A DNA stretch of 64,000 nucleotides from an uncultured Acetobacteraceae bacterium (GTDB lineage: Bacteria; Pseudomonadota; Alphaproteobacteria; Acetobacterales; Acetobacteraceae), in the NCBI GenBank assembly GCA_903918195.1, contig CAIXDS010000157.1, forward strand, positions 25,039-89,038, in the 5' to 3' direction. A program made the translations under genes and the position numbers. Shown here piece by piece: positions 54,249-63,845 of this stretch (the stretch's first letter is position 1; each line of letters begins with the position of its first letter). A model generated the notes under the pieces. That model made no database searches and had not been told where the DNA came from. It was given only the letters and a program-made list of their open reading frames with translations.

Positions 54249-55909
54249 CACCGATCCGGCGTCCCTTCGGCGCGCCTTCTGCCGCGGGCGCGCCGGCGCT
54301 GGCTGAGCAGGTCGCGCGCCATCCGCAGCGCCGCAAGCTGCCCGTCGTCCAGGCCGAGCTGGCCGGTCAGCAGGATACGGTCCACCTGCGCCACCGCGCC
54401 GGCCACGTCGCCCGCTAGCAGCGCCGCCGCCACCGCCGGACGCGCGGCGCGCAACACAGGCGACGCTGCGCGCAGCGTCGCCGGCGAGGGCACGGGGAGC
54501 ATATCGGCTTCCCTCGGCTCCAGCTTGAGCAGGCCCCCGCCATAGGAGCGCCCGACCATCTCCGCCCCCAGGAGAGAAAAGCTGTTCAGGAACGCCAGCG
54601 GCAGCATCTCCCGACCGAGCCGCAGCAGGCCGGGGCGCAGCGTCACGCCATACACCGAGTTCAGGATGTGCACCCGCGCATCGTTGGTCAGCAGGCGCGG
54701 GCGATCCTGGTTCATGTAGGTCAGCAGCAGGTCGGGCACCGCCCCCACCGGCACGCGCCACCAGGGCGAGCGCACGCGGCACTTGTAAGCCGTTTCCACC
54801 CCGCACTGCCGCCCGGCCTCGATTCGCCGGCGCACGGCGGCGTCGGTGTCGTCGCGCGGGTCGAACAGGAAACAGGCGGCGCCCTCGGCGGCCAGGTGCT
54901 CCCAGGCGCGCCGGTCGAATTCCAGCCCCTTCAGGTGGCGCGAGCCGGGCGGCGATATCCGCCGCAGATCGTCCATCGCCAGGCCGAGCCGCGCCGCCTC
55001 CTCAAAGCCGAGGCTGAACCAGGCATTGTTGCCTGTCACCGCGCCCAGCCAGGTCTCGCCCCAGTCCAGCATCGGCGCGAAGCCGGGGCCGGCGGCGAGA
55101 TGGCGGTAGAGGGAAAACGAATCGGCGGCGATCAGCGCCGGCGTCCATTTTTTGCCGTCTTCGGGCCAGTGCTCGGTCCAGGCGGGGGCGTTCGGGGCGG
55201 GCAGCGCGTCCAGGCTGCCGGCCTGGAACAGCTCGAAATGCGGCGCCCCGCCCTGCCCTTCGGCCAGCAGCAGCACGACCTCCTCCAGCACCCCGGGAAA
55301 CACCCGGGTTTCGAACAGAACCAGCCGCACGCGGGCAAACCGCTGCAGCAGGAAACGGCGCACCTGGGCGGCGTAGTTCACCGTCAGCAATTCCCCCGGC
55401 AGCACGAGGGACAGGCGGCCGTCCGGGCGGAGGAACCGGCTGGCATGGATGGTGAACGCCGCCCAGGAGCTGGACAGGCCGGTCAGCCGCACCCCGGCGG
55501 CAAGTGCCGCGCGTTGCGCCCGGGCGCGGGCCTCGCCGGAAAAATTCTGGTAGCGGACATAAGGCGGGTTGCCGATGACGGCATCAAACGCCGGCGCGGG
55601 AGGGCGGCCGAAGAAGTCACCCACCTCGATGCCGGCGCGCAGCCCCCGCTCGGCGAGCAGCCGGGCGGCCTGACGGGCCGAGCCGGCGTGGATTTCCACC
55701 CCGTGCAACTGCGCGGTGAGCCGGTCCGGCGGTGTGCCGAGGGCGCGCAGCCGCTCGCCGGCCGCAAGGAGAAACGACGCCTCGCCGCAGGACGGTTCCA
55801 GCACGTGGTCGGCCGGGCTGCGGATCGCCCAGGCCGCGAGGTAGGCGGTGATGGCCGCCGGGGTGAAGAAGGCGCCGCGGGCTTTGCGGAAGCTGGCGGG
55901 ATCGGTCAT
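54248..55909 (-). CDS. N6-adenine DNA methyltransferase (Eco57I-like, Type II R-M)
   Basis: 553 residues from MTDPASFRKARGAFFTP (AGGAGGG upstream; frame open further but no better start). AdoMet motif VLEPSCGEASF (36-46) and catalytic NPPY (114-117, VIGNPPYVRY) give the γ-type order. The long C-terminal target-recognition region has the NSVYGVTL/LNSF segments typical of Eco57I-like enzymes. Protects host DNA from the coupled endonuclease. Confidence 0.9.
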   Translation of the reverse strand: MTDPASFRKARGAFFTPAAITAYLAAWAIRSPADHVLEPSCGEASFLLAAGERLRALGTPPDRLTAQLHGVEIHAGSARQAARLLAERGLRAGIEVGDFFGRPPAPAFDAVIGNPPYVRYQNFSGEARARAQRAALAAGVRLTGLSSSWAAFTIHASRFLRPDGRLSLVLPGELLTVNYAAQVRRFLLQRFARVRLVLFETRVFPGVLEEVVLLLAEGQGGAPHFELFQAGSLDALPAPNAPAWTEHWPEDGKKWTPALIAADSFSLYRHLAAGPGFAPMLDWGETWLGAVTGNNAWFSLGFEEAARLGLAMDDLRRISPPGSRHLKGLEFDRRAWEHLAAEGAACFLFDPRDDTDAAVRRRIEAGRQCGVETAYKCRVRSPWWRVPVGAVPDLLLTYMNQDRPRLLTNDARVHILNSVYGVTLRPGLLRLGREMLPLAFLNSFSLLGAEMVGRSYGGGLLKLEPREADMLPVPSPATLRAASPVLRAARPAVAAALLAGDVAGAVAQVDRILLTGQLGLDDGQLAALRMARDLLSQRRRARGRRRAEGTPDR

Positions 55910-56081
55910 GCGGTCCCTCCTGCTGCCATGCCGCGAGTCGGGCGCAGGATAAAGGAAGGGACGGGGCGCGTCACGCCGGCCGCGGGCTCGGCCACCCGGC
56001 ACCGGAATCATCAACAAATCGACCCTCGCATGGGTAACATTGCCATCGCGGTCGGAACGGCAGGCGTTTGGGGGGCACGGC

Positions 56082-57362
56082 ATGGTCTGCGGGCAATCGG
56101 TGTTGGCGCGCGGCTTTGCCGTGGCGATCGGCGCAGTATCGGCCCTGCCGATCGCGCAGGGCACGGCCCAGGCGCAGTCCGCCGGCGGCGGGCACGCGGG
56201 TGGGCACGCCTCGGGCACGGTGAAACCGCGGATCGATCTCCACCAGCCGGCCGAGGCGACCGACCTGCTGCAGGATATCACCCACGAGCTGAACACCGTG
56301 TACGACGACTATCTCGCCTTGAAGGACAAGGCCGAGACCGCCGCCAATATCCAGGTCTCGATGCCCGTCTCGGTCTTCGGGCAATGGGCGCAGCCGAACG
56401 GCGGCGCCGGCATCGGTGAACTGGTCTATTCGCCCTCGATCACCTGGACGCCGTTCACCAACACCGCGATTGGCTCCGGGGCATTCGATTTTGCCTTTCA
56501 GAGCAACCAGTTCTGGACCCAGGCCACCACCAATTCCCGGCAGGCCCGCATGGGCCTGATCACCCCGCCGAACGACTGGGGCGACGACAGCTACCAGTTT
56601 GCCCAGATCACCTACACCCATAGCTTTCCCGGCAACTGGCTGGCCCTCGCCGTCGGGCAGTATTCCTTCGGCCAGTATGACGGCAACCAGTATGCCGGCG
56701 ATGCGCAGACCAATTTCATCAGCTACGCCCTCGCCCAGAACGGCACGCAAACCTATGCCAATGCCGGCACCGGCGCTTACATGCAGGTCGCGCCGAACAG
56801 CTCGTTGCAGTTTGCCGGCGGCGTGCAGAGCGCCACCGACGTGTTCGGCCGGTCCGTGACCATCAACGGTTTCCACGACGGTATGCTCGCCTGGTTCATG
56901 ACGGCGCAGTGGACGCCGACAGTCCTGGCCGGCGGCGCCTACAGTATTCTGTACTACAATCAACCCTCAGTGCCGCTGCAGCCGAGCGCGTCGCAAGGCG
57001 TTTCGTTCAGCGCGGTGCAGAACCTCACCGCGCGCTACGGGGTATTCGTTCGCGTCAACAACGCCTCGGGCGAGGCGATCCCGATCGAAACCTCGGTCGC
57101 GTTCGGCGGCATCATCAACGATCCGTTTGGCCGCCACCGGCTCGACCAGGCCGGGCTCGGCATTGCCTGGGACAAGACCAACAGGACGGAGGTCGGCAGC
57201 CCGTCGCGCGATGCGGAATGGATCGCCGAACTCTACTACCGCTACACGGTCTTCAAGCCGCTGCACCTCACGCCGGATGTGCAGGTCTATTGCAACCCGG
57301 CCCTGGCCCCGAACACGAGCCTCGCCGCCGCCCTGACCCTGCGCGCCACCTTCAACTTCTGA
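56082..57362 (+). CDS. OprB-like / outer-membrane porin
   Basis: 426 residues from MVCGQSVLARGFAVAIGAVS. Signal peptide to about AQAQSA. The helical start (LLQDITHELNTVYDDYLALK) is followed by an amphipathic β-barrel (FDFAFQSNQFWTQATT, ITYTHSFPGNWLALAVGQYS) ending in Phe (TLRATFNF), the outer-membrane signature. Carbohydrate-selective-porin-like. Ends 11 nt past the convergent NiCoT stop. Confidence 0.8.
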   Translation: MVCGQSVLARGFAVAIGAVSALPIAQGTAQAQSAGGGHAGGHASGTVKPRIDLHQPAEATDLLQDITHELNTVYDDYLALKDKAETAANIQVSMPVSVFGQWAQPNGGAGIGELVYSPSITWTPFTNTAIGSGAFDFAFQSNQFWTQATTNSRQARMGLITPPNDWGDDSYQFAQITYTHSFPGNWLALAVGQYSFGQYDGNQYAGDAQTNFISYALAQNGTQTYANAGTGAYMQVAPNSSLQFAGGVQSATDVFGRSVTINGFHDGMLAWFMTAQWTPTVLAGGAYSILYYNQPSVPLQPSASQGVSFSAVQNLTARYGVFVRVNNASGEAIPIETSVAFGGIINDPFGRHRLDQAGLGIAWDKTNRTEVGSPSRDAEWIAELYYRYTVFKPLHLTPDVQVYCNPALAPNTSLAAALTLRATFNF

Positions 57363-58428
57363 CTCGTGCCACTTCGACGGACACCTCGATGTCGTCATAG
57401 CCCCTGGCGCGATAGACCACGGCGGAGACCAGCCAGCTGGCGAGGAAAATGCCGACGATCAGGTAGCCAAGCAGCCCAAAATTCTCGTTGAGCGCCCCGA
57501 TCGCATCCCAGAAGCCGCCGGTCAGGGCCAGCCGGCCGCCGATCAGCCCAAGCGCTTCGATCCCGCCGACCAGCACGGCGACCATCACCGACACGGCGGT
57601 GATGGTCAGGTTGTAGTACAGCTTGCGGATCGGCTTGGCGAAGGCCCAGCCATAGGCGCCCACCATCAGGATGCTGTCGCCGGTATCGACCAGCGACATG
57701 CCGGCAGTGAACAGCGCCGGAAACACCATGATCGACCAGATTGACAGACCCTGCGTGGCCTGGGTCGCCGAGATGCCCAGCAGACCGACCTCGGTCGCCG
57801 TGTCGAAGCCGAGGCCGAACAGCATGCCGAGCGGATACATCTGCCAGCCGTGTTCGATCGCCCGGAAAAACCGGCGAAACAGCCGTCCGAGCAACCCGCG
57901 CTGGGACAGCACCAGAAAAAAATCGTCCTCGTCGAAACGGCCGCCATGCCTGACGGTATGAAAACTGCGATAGAGCGAGATAAAAACAAGGAAATTGGCA
58001 AACGCGATGGCAAACAGGAACAGCGCCGACACCAGCGTGCCGATGACGCCGCCGATATCCTTGAAGGCATCGAATCGCGATTGCAGGGTCGTTGCCGTGA
58101 TGGCGATGGCGACCGACAGCGCCACCACGATGGTGGAGTGACCGAGCGAGAAGAACAGGCCGACCGATACCGGGCGCTTGCCGTCCTGCATGAACTTGCG
58201 GGTGACGTTGTCGATGGCGGCGATATGGTCGGCATCGAAGGCATGCCGCAGACCGAAGCTGTAGGCCAGCAACGACGTTCCCAGCAGAATCGGATAGTCG
58301 CGGAAGGCGATCAGCGCCCAGGCCCACGCGGCGACATTGGCGACGACCAGCAGCGCGGTGATGCTGATCACCTTCCGGCGCAGGCTTGTCTTTGCGCCGA
58401 TGAAGACGCCAGGGGAACCAATCGTCAC
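57352..58428 (-). CDS. NiCoT nickel/cobalt permease (HoxN/NixA type)
   Basis: 358 residues, GTG start with GGAGGAA upstream. Signature RHAFDADHIAAIDN (61-74) and LGHSTIVV, with eight hydrophobic segments. High-affinity Ni2+ (or Co2+) importer. Downstream of nikR in the same operon (48-nt gap), which supports nickel. Confidence 0.95.
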   Translation of the reverse strand: MTIGSPGVFIGAKTSLRRKVISITALLVVANVAAWAWALIAFRDYPILLGTSLLAYSFGLRHAFDADHIAAIDNVTRKFMQDGKRPVSVGLFFSLGHSTIVVALSVAIAITATTLQSRFDAFKDIGGVIGTLVSALFLFAIAFANFLVFISLYRSFHTVRHGGRFDEDDFFLVLSQRGLLGRLFRRFFRAIEHGWQMYPLGMLFGLGFDTATEVGLLGISATQATQGLSIWSIMVFPALFTAGMSLVDTGDSILMVGAYGWAFAKPIRKLYYNLTITAVSVMVAVLVGGIEALGLIGGRLALTGGFWDAIGALNENFGLLGYLIVGIFLASWLVSAVVYRARGYDDIEVSVEVARVRS

Positions 58429-58476
58429 GCTGCTTCCTCCGCCGGATCGCCGTTTGTTCTTAAGACGGAGACGCGG

Positions 58477-58947
58477 TCATGCGGGACGCGGATGGAGATG
58501 CGGGTGGGCGTGCCCGGCGCCGCCGTGAACATGCGACTGGGTATCGATGGTGAGCGGGACAAAGCTGACCTGGCCGTGGCTGACCCCGCGCTCGGCGATG
58601 ACCGCCTTGGAGAACGCCTGCACCGCTTCGACCGGGCCGCGCAGCACGGCCACTTCAAGGCAAGCTTCGTGGTCGAGATGAACATGCATGGTGGCGACCT
58701 GAAGGTCGTGGTGCGCGTGATGCGCATCGGTCAGTCGCTTCGACAGTTCCCGCGTATGGTGGTTGAACACATACGACAGGGTGGCGATGCACTCGCCCGT
58801 CATGCTGCCGTCGATGCCGGCGCGATTGAGGCCGAGGCGCGCCAGGTCGCGGATCGCCTCCGAACGGTTTTCGTATTTGTGACTGTCCATGAACGCGGAA
58901 AGCTCGTCCGCAAATTCATCGGACATGCTGATCGTAACGCGCTCCAT
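58477..58947 (-). CDS. nikR: Nickel-responsive regulator NikR
   Basis: 156 residues (MERVTISMSDEFADELSAFM). Ribbon-helix-helix N-terminus and ACT-like metal domain. Ni ligands His77, His88, His90 and Cys96 match E. coli NikR His76/87/89/Cys95. The His-rich tail GGAGHAHPHLHP may store or sense metal. Represses the nikR-permease operon via the upstream site. Confidence 0.95.
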   Translation of the reverse strand: MERVTISMSDEFADELSAFMDSHKYENRSEAIRDLARLGLNRAGIDGSMTGECIATLSYVFNHHTRELSKRLTDAHHAHHDLQVATMHVHLDHEACLEVAVLRGPVEAVQAFSKAVIAERGVSHGQVSFVPLTIDTQSHVHGGAGHAHPHLHPRPA

Positions 58948-58981
58948 ACCACCCGGCTCCTGCTGGCGTGACTATCCGAGG

Positions 58982-59009
58982 GTATGAAAAATTGTCAAGG
59001 GCCGCATAC
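58982..59009 (-). promoter_or_regulatory. NikR operator GTATGA-N16-GCATAC
   Basis: Matches the E. coli NikR consensus GTATGA-N16-TCATAC at 11 of 12 positions, 35 bp before nikR. Spacing is exactly 16. Strong autoregulatory site. Confidence 0.8.
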
Positions 59010-59042
59010 GCGCGCGCCCGGAAGGATATGCAGCGCCGGAAT

Positions 59043-60644
59043 TTACAGCGCCGCCCCCTTCGCCGCTGCCCCCTTCGCCGCTGCCGGCGGGGCGTCGGGA
59101 AAGTCAGTCTCCCAGCCGCCGCCGAGCACCTTGTAGATCTGCACCAGGTCGGTCGAGACCGTGGTGGTACTGTCGGTGAACTGCTGCTCCGCCGCCAGCA
59201 GGCTGCGCTGCACGTCCAGCACCTGCAGGAAGTCGATCACCCCCTCCCGGTACCGGTCGAGCGCCAGCGACAGCGCCCGGTGGTTCTGCGCCACCGCCTG
59301 CTGCAATTGTTCACGCCGGCGCTGCTCGGCATCGTAGGCGGTCAGCGCGTTGTCGGCTTCGTGCAGCGCGCCGAGCACGGTGCGCTGGTAGCTCACGGCG
59401 GCCTCCTGCTGCTGCGCCTGGCGCAATTCCAGCGTGCGCTTCAGCTTGCCGCCTTCGAAGATCGGCAGGGTGATCGAGGGGCCGAGCGCGAATGTCTTGG
59501 CCGCGCCCCAGTCGGCCAGGTCGCTGAACTGAATGGCCTGGATGGCGGCGCTGCCGGACAGGGAAATACTCGGATAGAAATTGGCCACTGCCACGCCGAC
59601 ATCGGCGGTGGCCGCGTGCAATTGCGCTTCGGCGCGGCGGATGTCGGGGCGGCGGCGCGCCAGCTCCGAGGGCAGGCCCACCGGCACGCGCGGCGGCACT
59701 GGTGGAATGGCCTTCGGGTCGGCCAGGTCGGCGGTCAGCGCCGCCGGCTTCTCGCCGAGCAGAAGGCCGATGGCGTTGATGAGCTGCGCCTGCTGCGCCT
59801 CCAGCGTCGGCAGCTCGGCCGTCACGGTGGCCACCTGGGCGGCGGCGTTGGCCACGTCGAGGTCGGTGGTCAGCCCGCCCTCCGCGCGCTGGCGCGTCAG
59901 GTCCAGGGTCTGGCGGGCAATGTCGAGGTTCTGCCGGGTGATGTCGAGGTTGCGCTGCACCCCGCGCAACTGGATGTAATCACGCGCCAGCTCGGCCGCG
60001 GCGGTCAGCAGCGTGTCGCGGCGGGCATCCTCGCTGGCGTCCACGCTGGCGTCGGCGGATTCGACGCTGCGGCGGACGCGGCCCCAGATATCGGCCTCCC
60101 AGGAGGCGTCGAAGCCGTACTGGAACAGGTTGAACGGCTGGAAAATGCCGACATTGGGCACCTGGGCGCCGTTCTGGGCCTGCCCGGCGCCGTTCGACTG
60201 GCTCGCCGCGGCGCCGGTGCTGACCAGCGACAGCGCGCCTTTCTGGCTGAGCTGCTGGTACGTGTAGCTGGTATTGCCGTTCACCGATGGCAGGCCCGCG
60301 GCCGCGGCCACGCCCGACGAGGCGCGCGACTCGGCGAGCCGGATGCTGGCCACCCGCACATCAAGATTGACCTCGGCCAGCCGTTGCTCCAGCCCGGTCA
60401 GTTGCGGGTCGCCGAACAGCTTCCACCATTGCGGATCGACCGGCTCGGCGACGGGCTGGCTGACCGAGAGCGTCTCCTGGTGCCCGGCACCGTTCCACGA
60501 GGTGGGATTCCACCAGGGCGTGGGCCGCTCGAAATCGGGGCCGACCGTGCAGGCGGACAGCAGCAAGGCCAGCACCGGCAGGAAGGCGACACGCACCGCG
60601 CATTGCGAATCAGCGGCTGGCGCCGCGGGAAAAGGCTTCGGCAC
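59043..60644 (-). CDS. Outer-membrane efflux lipoprotein, NodT/OprM family
   Basis: 533 residues from GTG (VPKPFPAAPAADSQCAVRVA) with GGGGAGA upstream. Lipobox LLSAC then TVGPDFERP. Two OEP repeats (VDPQWWKLFGDPQLTGLEQR; ARRRPDIRRAEAQLHAATAD) and α-barrel segments. Ends in an Ala/Lys/Gly repeat (AAAKGAAAKGAA) from a 15-bp tandem repeat. Normally pairs with RND/MFP partners, but none is adjacent here. Confidence 0.93.
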   Translation of the reverse strand: MPKPFPAAPAADSQCAVRVAFLPVLALLLSACTVGPDFERPTPWWNPTSWNGAGHQETLSVSQPVAEPVDPQWWKLFGDPQLTGLEQRLAEVNLDVRVASIRLAESRASSGVAAAAGLPSVNGNTSYTYQQLSQKGALSLVSTGAAASQSNGAGQAQNGAQVPNVGIFQPFNLFQYGFDASWEADIWGRVRRSVESADASVDASEDARRDTLLTAAAELARDYIQLRGVQRNLDITRQNLDIARQTLDLTRQRAEGGLTTDLDVANAAAQVATVTAELPTLEAQQAQLINAIGLLLGEKPAALTADLADPKAIPPVPPRVPVGLPSELARRRPDIRRAEAQLHAATADVGVAVANFYPSISLSGSAAIQAIQFSDLADWGAAKTFALGPSITLPIFEGGKLKRTLELRQAQQQEAAVSYQRTVLGALHEADNALTAYDAEQRRREQLQQAVAQNHRALSLALDRYREGVIDFLQVLDVQRSLLAAEQQFTDSTTTVSTDLVQIYKVLGGGWETDFPDAPPAAAKGAAAKGAAL

Positions 60645-60760
60645 GGTCAAGAATCTCCCCTGCTGCCGTGTCGTTGCGGGACAGGGCGGAGGCCAAGCTA
60701 GTCCCGACGCGCGGCCGGTCAACGCAGGCAGACCCGCCGCGCGGGCTGATGAGCCATGCA

Positions 60761-62341
60761 TCACGCCTTCCGCGCCCCCCAGAATATCGGAAACGGCGCC
60801 TTCACCACGTCGATCAGGTTGGTGCGCATCGCCGTCGCGTTGAACCACTGGCCGACCGGGATGTACGGCACCTCCTCCCACACCAGCAGTTGGATTTGCT
60901 CGCAGATCGCCCGCTGCGCCGCGAGGTCCGGTGCCTCGAACCAGGCATCGCGCAAGGACTCGATGCGCGGGCTGGTGGGCCAGCCGAACCACCCGTCCAA
61001 ACCGGTGCCGCGGAGCGGAAGGTGGCTGGCCGGCGTGGCGACCGCCAGCCCCTCATAGGTGGTGCAGAAGGCATTCCAGCCGCCCTTCTCCGGCGGCTCG
61101 CGGCTGTTCCGGCGCTGCCGCAGGGTGGCCCAGTCCATGCTGGCATACTCGACATTCAGCCCGACCTGCTCGAACAGATCGCGCGCCACCTGGCAAAGCG
61201 ACTGGATGGCCGGCGTGTCCGACGGCGACATCAGCACGATTTTCTCGCCGTTGTAGCCGCTCTCGCCCACCAGGTGCCGGGCCAGCGACGGGTCGCGCGG
61301 GTCGGTAAACACCGCCATGCCGGCATCGTTGGCCATCGGCAGGCCGGGCGTGAACACGCCCACCGGAACATGGAAAAGATCGCGCTCGCTGCCCATCGCC
61401 GCCTCGACGAAGGCGGACTGGTCAACCGCGGGCAGCAGGGCGCGCAGCAGCTTCGGATTGTCGAACGGCGGATGGAGGTGGTTGAGGGCGATCATGGGAA
61501 TGACGCCGATGCCGTCGTTCACCACCACCGTCACGCCCGGGCTGTCGCGCAGCACCGGCAGCAGGTCGATCAGCGGAAGCTGCACCCAGTCCACCTCGCC
61601 CTGCTGCAGCGCCGCCGCGGCGGCAGCGGGGTCCGGCATGACGATCCACTCGACGCGGTCGAAATTGGCGACTTTGCCACCGCTGGTGAAGTCCGGATTT
61701 TCCGCGATCGGCACGTATTTTTCCCAGCGCTCGTAGACCGCCCGCGACCCCGGCACCCATTCGTGCTGACGGAAACGAAACGGCCCGCTGCCGATATACT
61801 CCTTGATCGGCTTGAACGGATCGGTGCGGCTGATGCGCTCCGGCATGATGAAGCAGGTGTCGGTTCCCAACGCCTCCAGCACGAACGGAAACGGCTGCTT
61901 CAGCCGGATGTCGAAGCGGCGGTCGTCGAGCGGCTGGATGTCGTCGAGTCGCGCCAGCATGGCCTGGCCGAGGCCGCGCCGCCTGGCCCAGCGCAGGATG
62001 GAGGACACGCAATCGCGCGCGCGCACCGGCTCGTTGTCGTGGAAGGTCAGGCCCTCGCGCAGGGTGAACCGCCAGATGAGGCCGTCATCGGAAAGCTCGT
62101 GGCCGGCGACCATCTGCGGGCTGGGGCGACCGCTGGAATCCTGGCCGTACAGCATGTCCCAGATCATGAAACCGTGATTGCGGGCCACCGTGCCGGGGGT
62201 CCAGATCGGGTCCGGGTTGTGCAGGTTGCCCTCGGGCACGAAGCGCAACACGCGGGCATTCCTGGCGCGGCCGACCTGGGCGATCGCCGGGCGAGGCAGG
62301 CAAGCGGCTCCGCTGCAGGCCAGGAAGGTCCTGCGGTGCAT
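60761..62341 (-). CDS. ABC-transporter substrate-binding protein (peptide/opine type, SBP_bac_5)
   Basis: 526 residues from MHRRTFLACSGAACLPRPAI (GGAGGAG upstream); signal peptide with HRR, Tat-like. SBP family 5 features: VPEGNLHNPDPIWT, ARNHGFMIWDMLYG, LRWRFTLREGLTFHDN-like IWRFTLREGLTFHDN, NHLHPPFDNPKLLRAL. No permease genes adjacent in the window. Confidence 0.9.
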   Translation of the reverse strand: MHRRTFLACSGAACLPRPAIAQVGRARNARVLRFVPEGNLHNPDPIWTPGTVARNHGFMIWDMLYGQDSSGRPSPQMVAGHELSDDGLIWRFTLREGLTFHDNEPVRARDCVSSILRWARRRGLGQAMLARLDDIQPLDDRRFDIRLKQPFPFVLEALGTDTCFIMPERISRTDPFKPIKEYIGSGPFRFRQHEWVPGSRAVYERWEKYVPIAENPDFTSGGKVANFDRVEWIVMPDPAAAAAALQQGEVDWVQLPLIDLLPVLRDSPGVTVVVNDGIGVIPMIALNHLHPPFDNPKLLRALLPAVDQSAFVEAAMGSERDLFHVPVGVFTPGLPMANDAGMAVFTDPRDPSLARHLVGESGYNGEKIVLMSPSDTPAIQSLCQVARDLFEQVGLNVEYASMDWATLRQRRNSREPPEKGGWNAFCTTYEGLAVATPASHLPLRGTGLDGWFGWPTSPRIESLRDAWFEAPDLAAQRAICEQIQLLVWEEVPYIPVGQWFNATAMRTNLIDVVKAPFPIFWGARKA

Positions 62342-62459
62342 CCGTATGGGTTCTCCTCCGCGTTGGCTGGTCAGCTTACACGTCCCGCGGACGGTTGCCG
62401 AGCGGGCGCCGCTTGGGCACCCTGCGCGATGCGCGACGAACCGACCGGAGCCGAGCCGC

Positions 62460-63845
62460 ATGACCATGACCGACAAAATCCTCGCCCGCATCGACGCCGG
62501 CCTGGCCGACGCCCAGCTGCGCTGGCTGGACTGGTTGCGCATCCCCAGCGTCAGTGCCCAGCCCGCGCACCAAGCCGACTGCCGGCGCGCCGCCGAGTTC
62601 GCCGCGGCACAGCTGGCGGAGATGGGATTCGAGGCCTCGGTGCGCGACACCGCGGGGCTCCCCTGCGTGGTCGGCCACCACCCCGGCCCCGGCGGCGCGG
62701 CGCCGCACCTGCTGTATTACGGCCATTACGACGTGCAGCCGGCCGAGCCGTTCGCGCTGTGGACCCACCCGCCCTTCGAGCCTGCCGTGGTGGACGGGCC
62801 GCACGGCAAGCGCGTGGTTGCGCGCGGCGCGGTGGACGACAAGGGTCAGGTTTTCATGTGGCTGACCGCTTTGCGCGCCTGGCACGCCGAAACCGGCACC
62901 CTGCCCTGCCGCGTGACCGTGCTGATCGAGGGCGAGGAGGAGATCAGCAGCGCCAACTTCAAATCCTTCGTCACCGCCAACCGCGATGAGCTGCGTGCCG
63001 ACATCGCGGTCATCTCCGACACTGGCATGTGGAATATCGACACGCCCGCCCTCTCCACCAGCCTGCGCGGCATCGTCTATGTCCAGGTGGACCTGAAGGC
63101 CGCCGACCATGACCTCCACTCCGGCATCTACGGCGGCTCCGCGCTCAACCCCATCAATGCGCTGGTCGTGGCGCTCGGTCAGTTAAAGGATACGGACGGG
63201 CGCGTTCAGGTGCCGGGTTTCTACGACGGGGTGCGCGACATTTCGCCAGACCGCGCGACCCAGTGGGCGGCACTGGGCTACGACGAGGCGCACTCCCTGG
63301 GCAATATCGGGCTGACCACGCCCTACGGCGAAACCGGCCGCACGCCGCTGGAACGGCTCTGGGCACGCCCAACCTGCGATATCAATGGGATCTGGGGTGG
63401 CTACCAGGAACCGGGCGCCAAGACCGTCATCGCCGCCGAAGCCGGCGCCAAAGTAAGTTTCCGGCTGGTGCCGGGCCAGGACCCCGACAAGATCGTGACG
63501 GCATTCCAGCAGTTCATGCAGGACCGCGTGCCGCCCGATGCGAAGCTCAGCTTTCAGGTGTTCGGTGCTGACGCCGGTATCGAAATTGCCACCGACAACC
63601 GGTTCGTACAGGCGGCCTGCGAGGCGCTGGCCGCCGAATACGGCAGGCCCGCCGCCTTCATCGGCTGCGGTGGCTCGATTCCGGTGGTGGAAACGCTGCA
63701 GCACGAACTCGGCCTGGATACGCTGTTGATGGGGTTCGGGCTGGCGGACGACCAAATGCACGGGCCGAACGAAAAATTCGAGGTGCGGTGCTTTCATAAG
63801 GGCGCGCGGAGCCATGCGCGGCTGTTGGGGGCGCTGGGGGCGTAA
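62460..63845 (+). CDS. M20-family dipeptidase
   Basis: 461 residues (MTMTDKILARIDAGLADAQL). Zinc site: His89/Asp91 (YYGHYDVQPAEP), Asp126-127 (GAVDDKG), catalytic Glu159-161 (IEGEEEISS), late His (HGPNEKFEV). A dimerisation insert about 190-310 is typical. Cytoplasmic; cleaves a dipeptide or acylated amino acid, exact substrate unknown. Divergent from the SBP gene. Confidence 0.93.
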   Translation: MTMTDKILARIDAGLADAQLRWLDWLRIPSVSAQPAHQADCRRAAEFAAAQLAEMGFEASVRDTAGLPCVVGHHPGPGGAAPHLLYYGHYDVQPAEPFALWTHPPFEPAVVDGPHGKRVVARGAVDDKGQVFMWLTALRAWHAETGTLPCRVTVLIEGEEEISSANFKSFVTANRDELRADIAVISDTGMWNIDTPALSTSLRGIVYVQVDLKAADHDLHSGIYGGSALNPINALVVALGQLKDTDGRVQVPGFYDGVRDISPDRATQWAALGYDEAHSLGNIGLTTPYGETGRTPLERLWARPTCDINGIWGGYQEPGAKTVIAAEAGAKVSFRLVPGQDPDKIVTAFQQFMQDRVPPDAKLSFQVFGADAGIEIATDNRFVQAACEALAAEYGRPAAFIGCGGSIPVVETLQHELGLDTLLMGFGLADDQMHGPNEKFEVRCFHKGARSHARLLGALGA

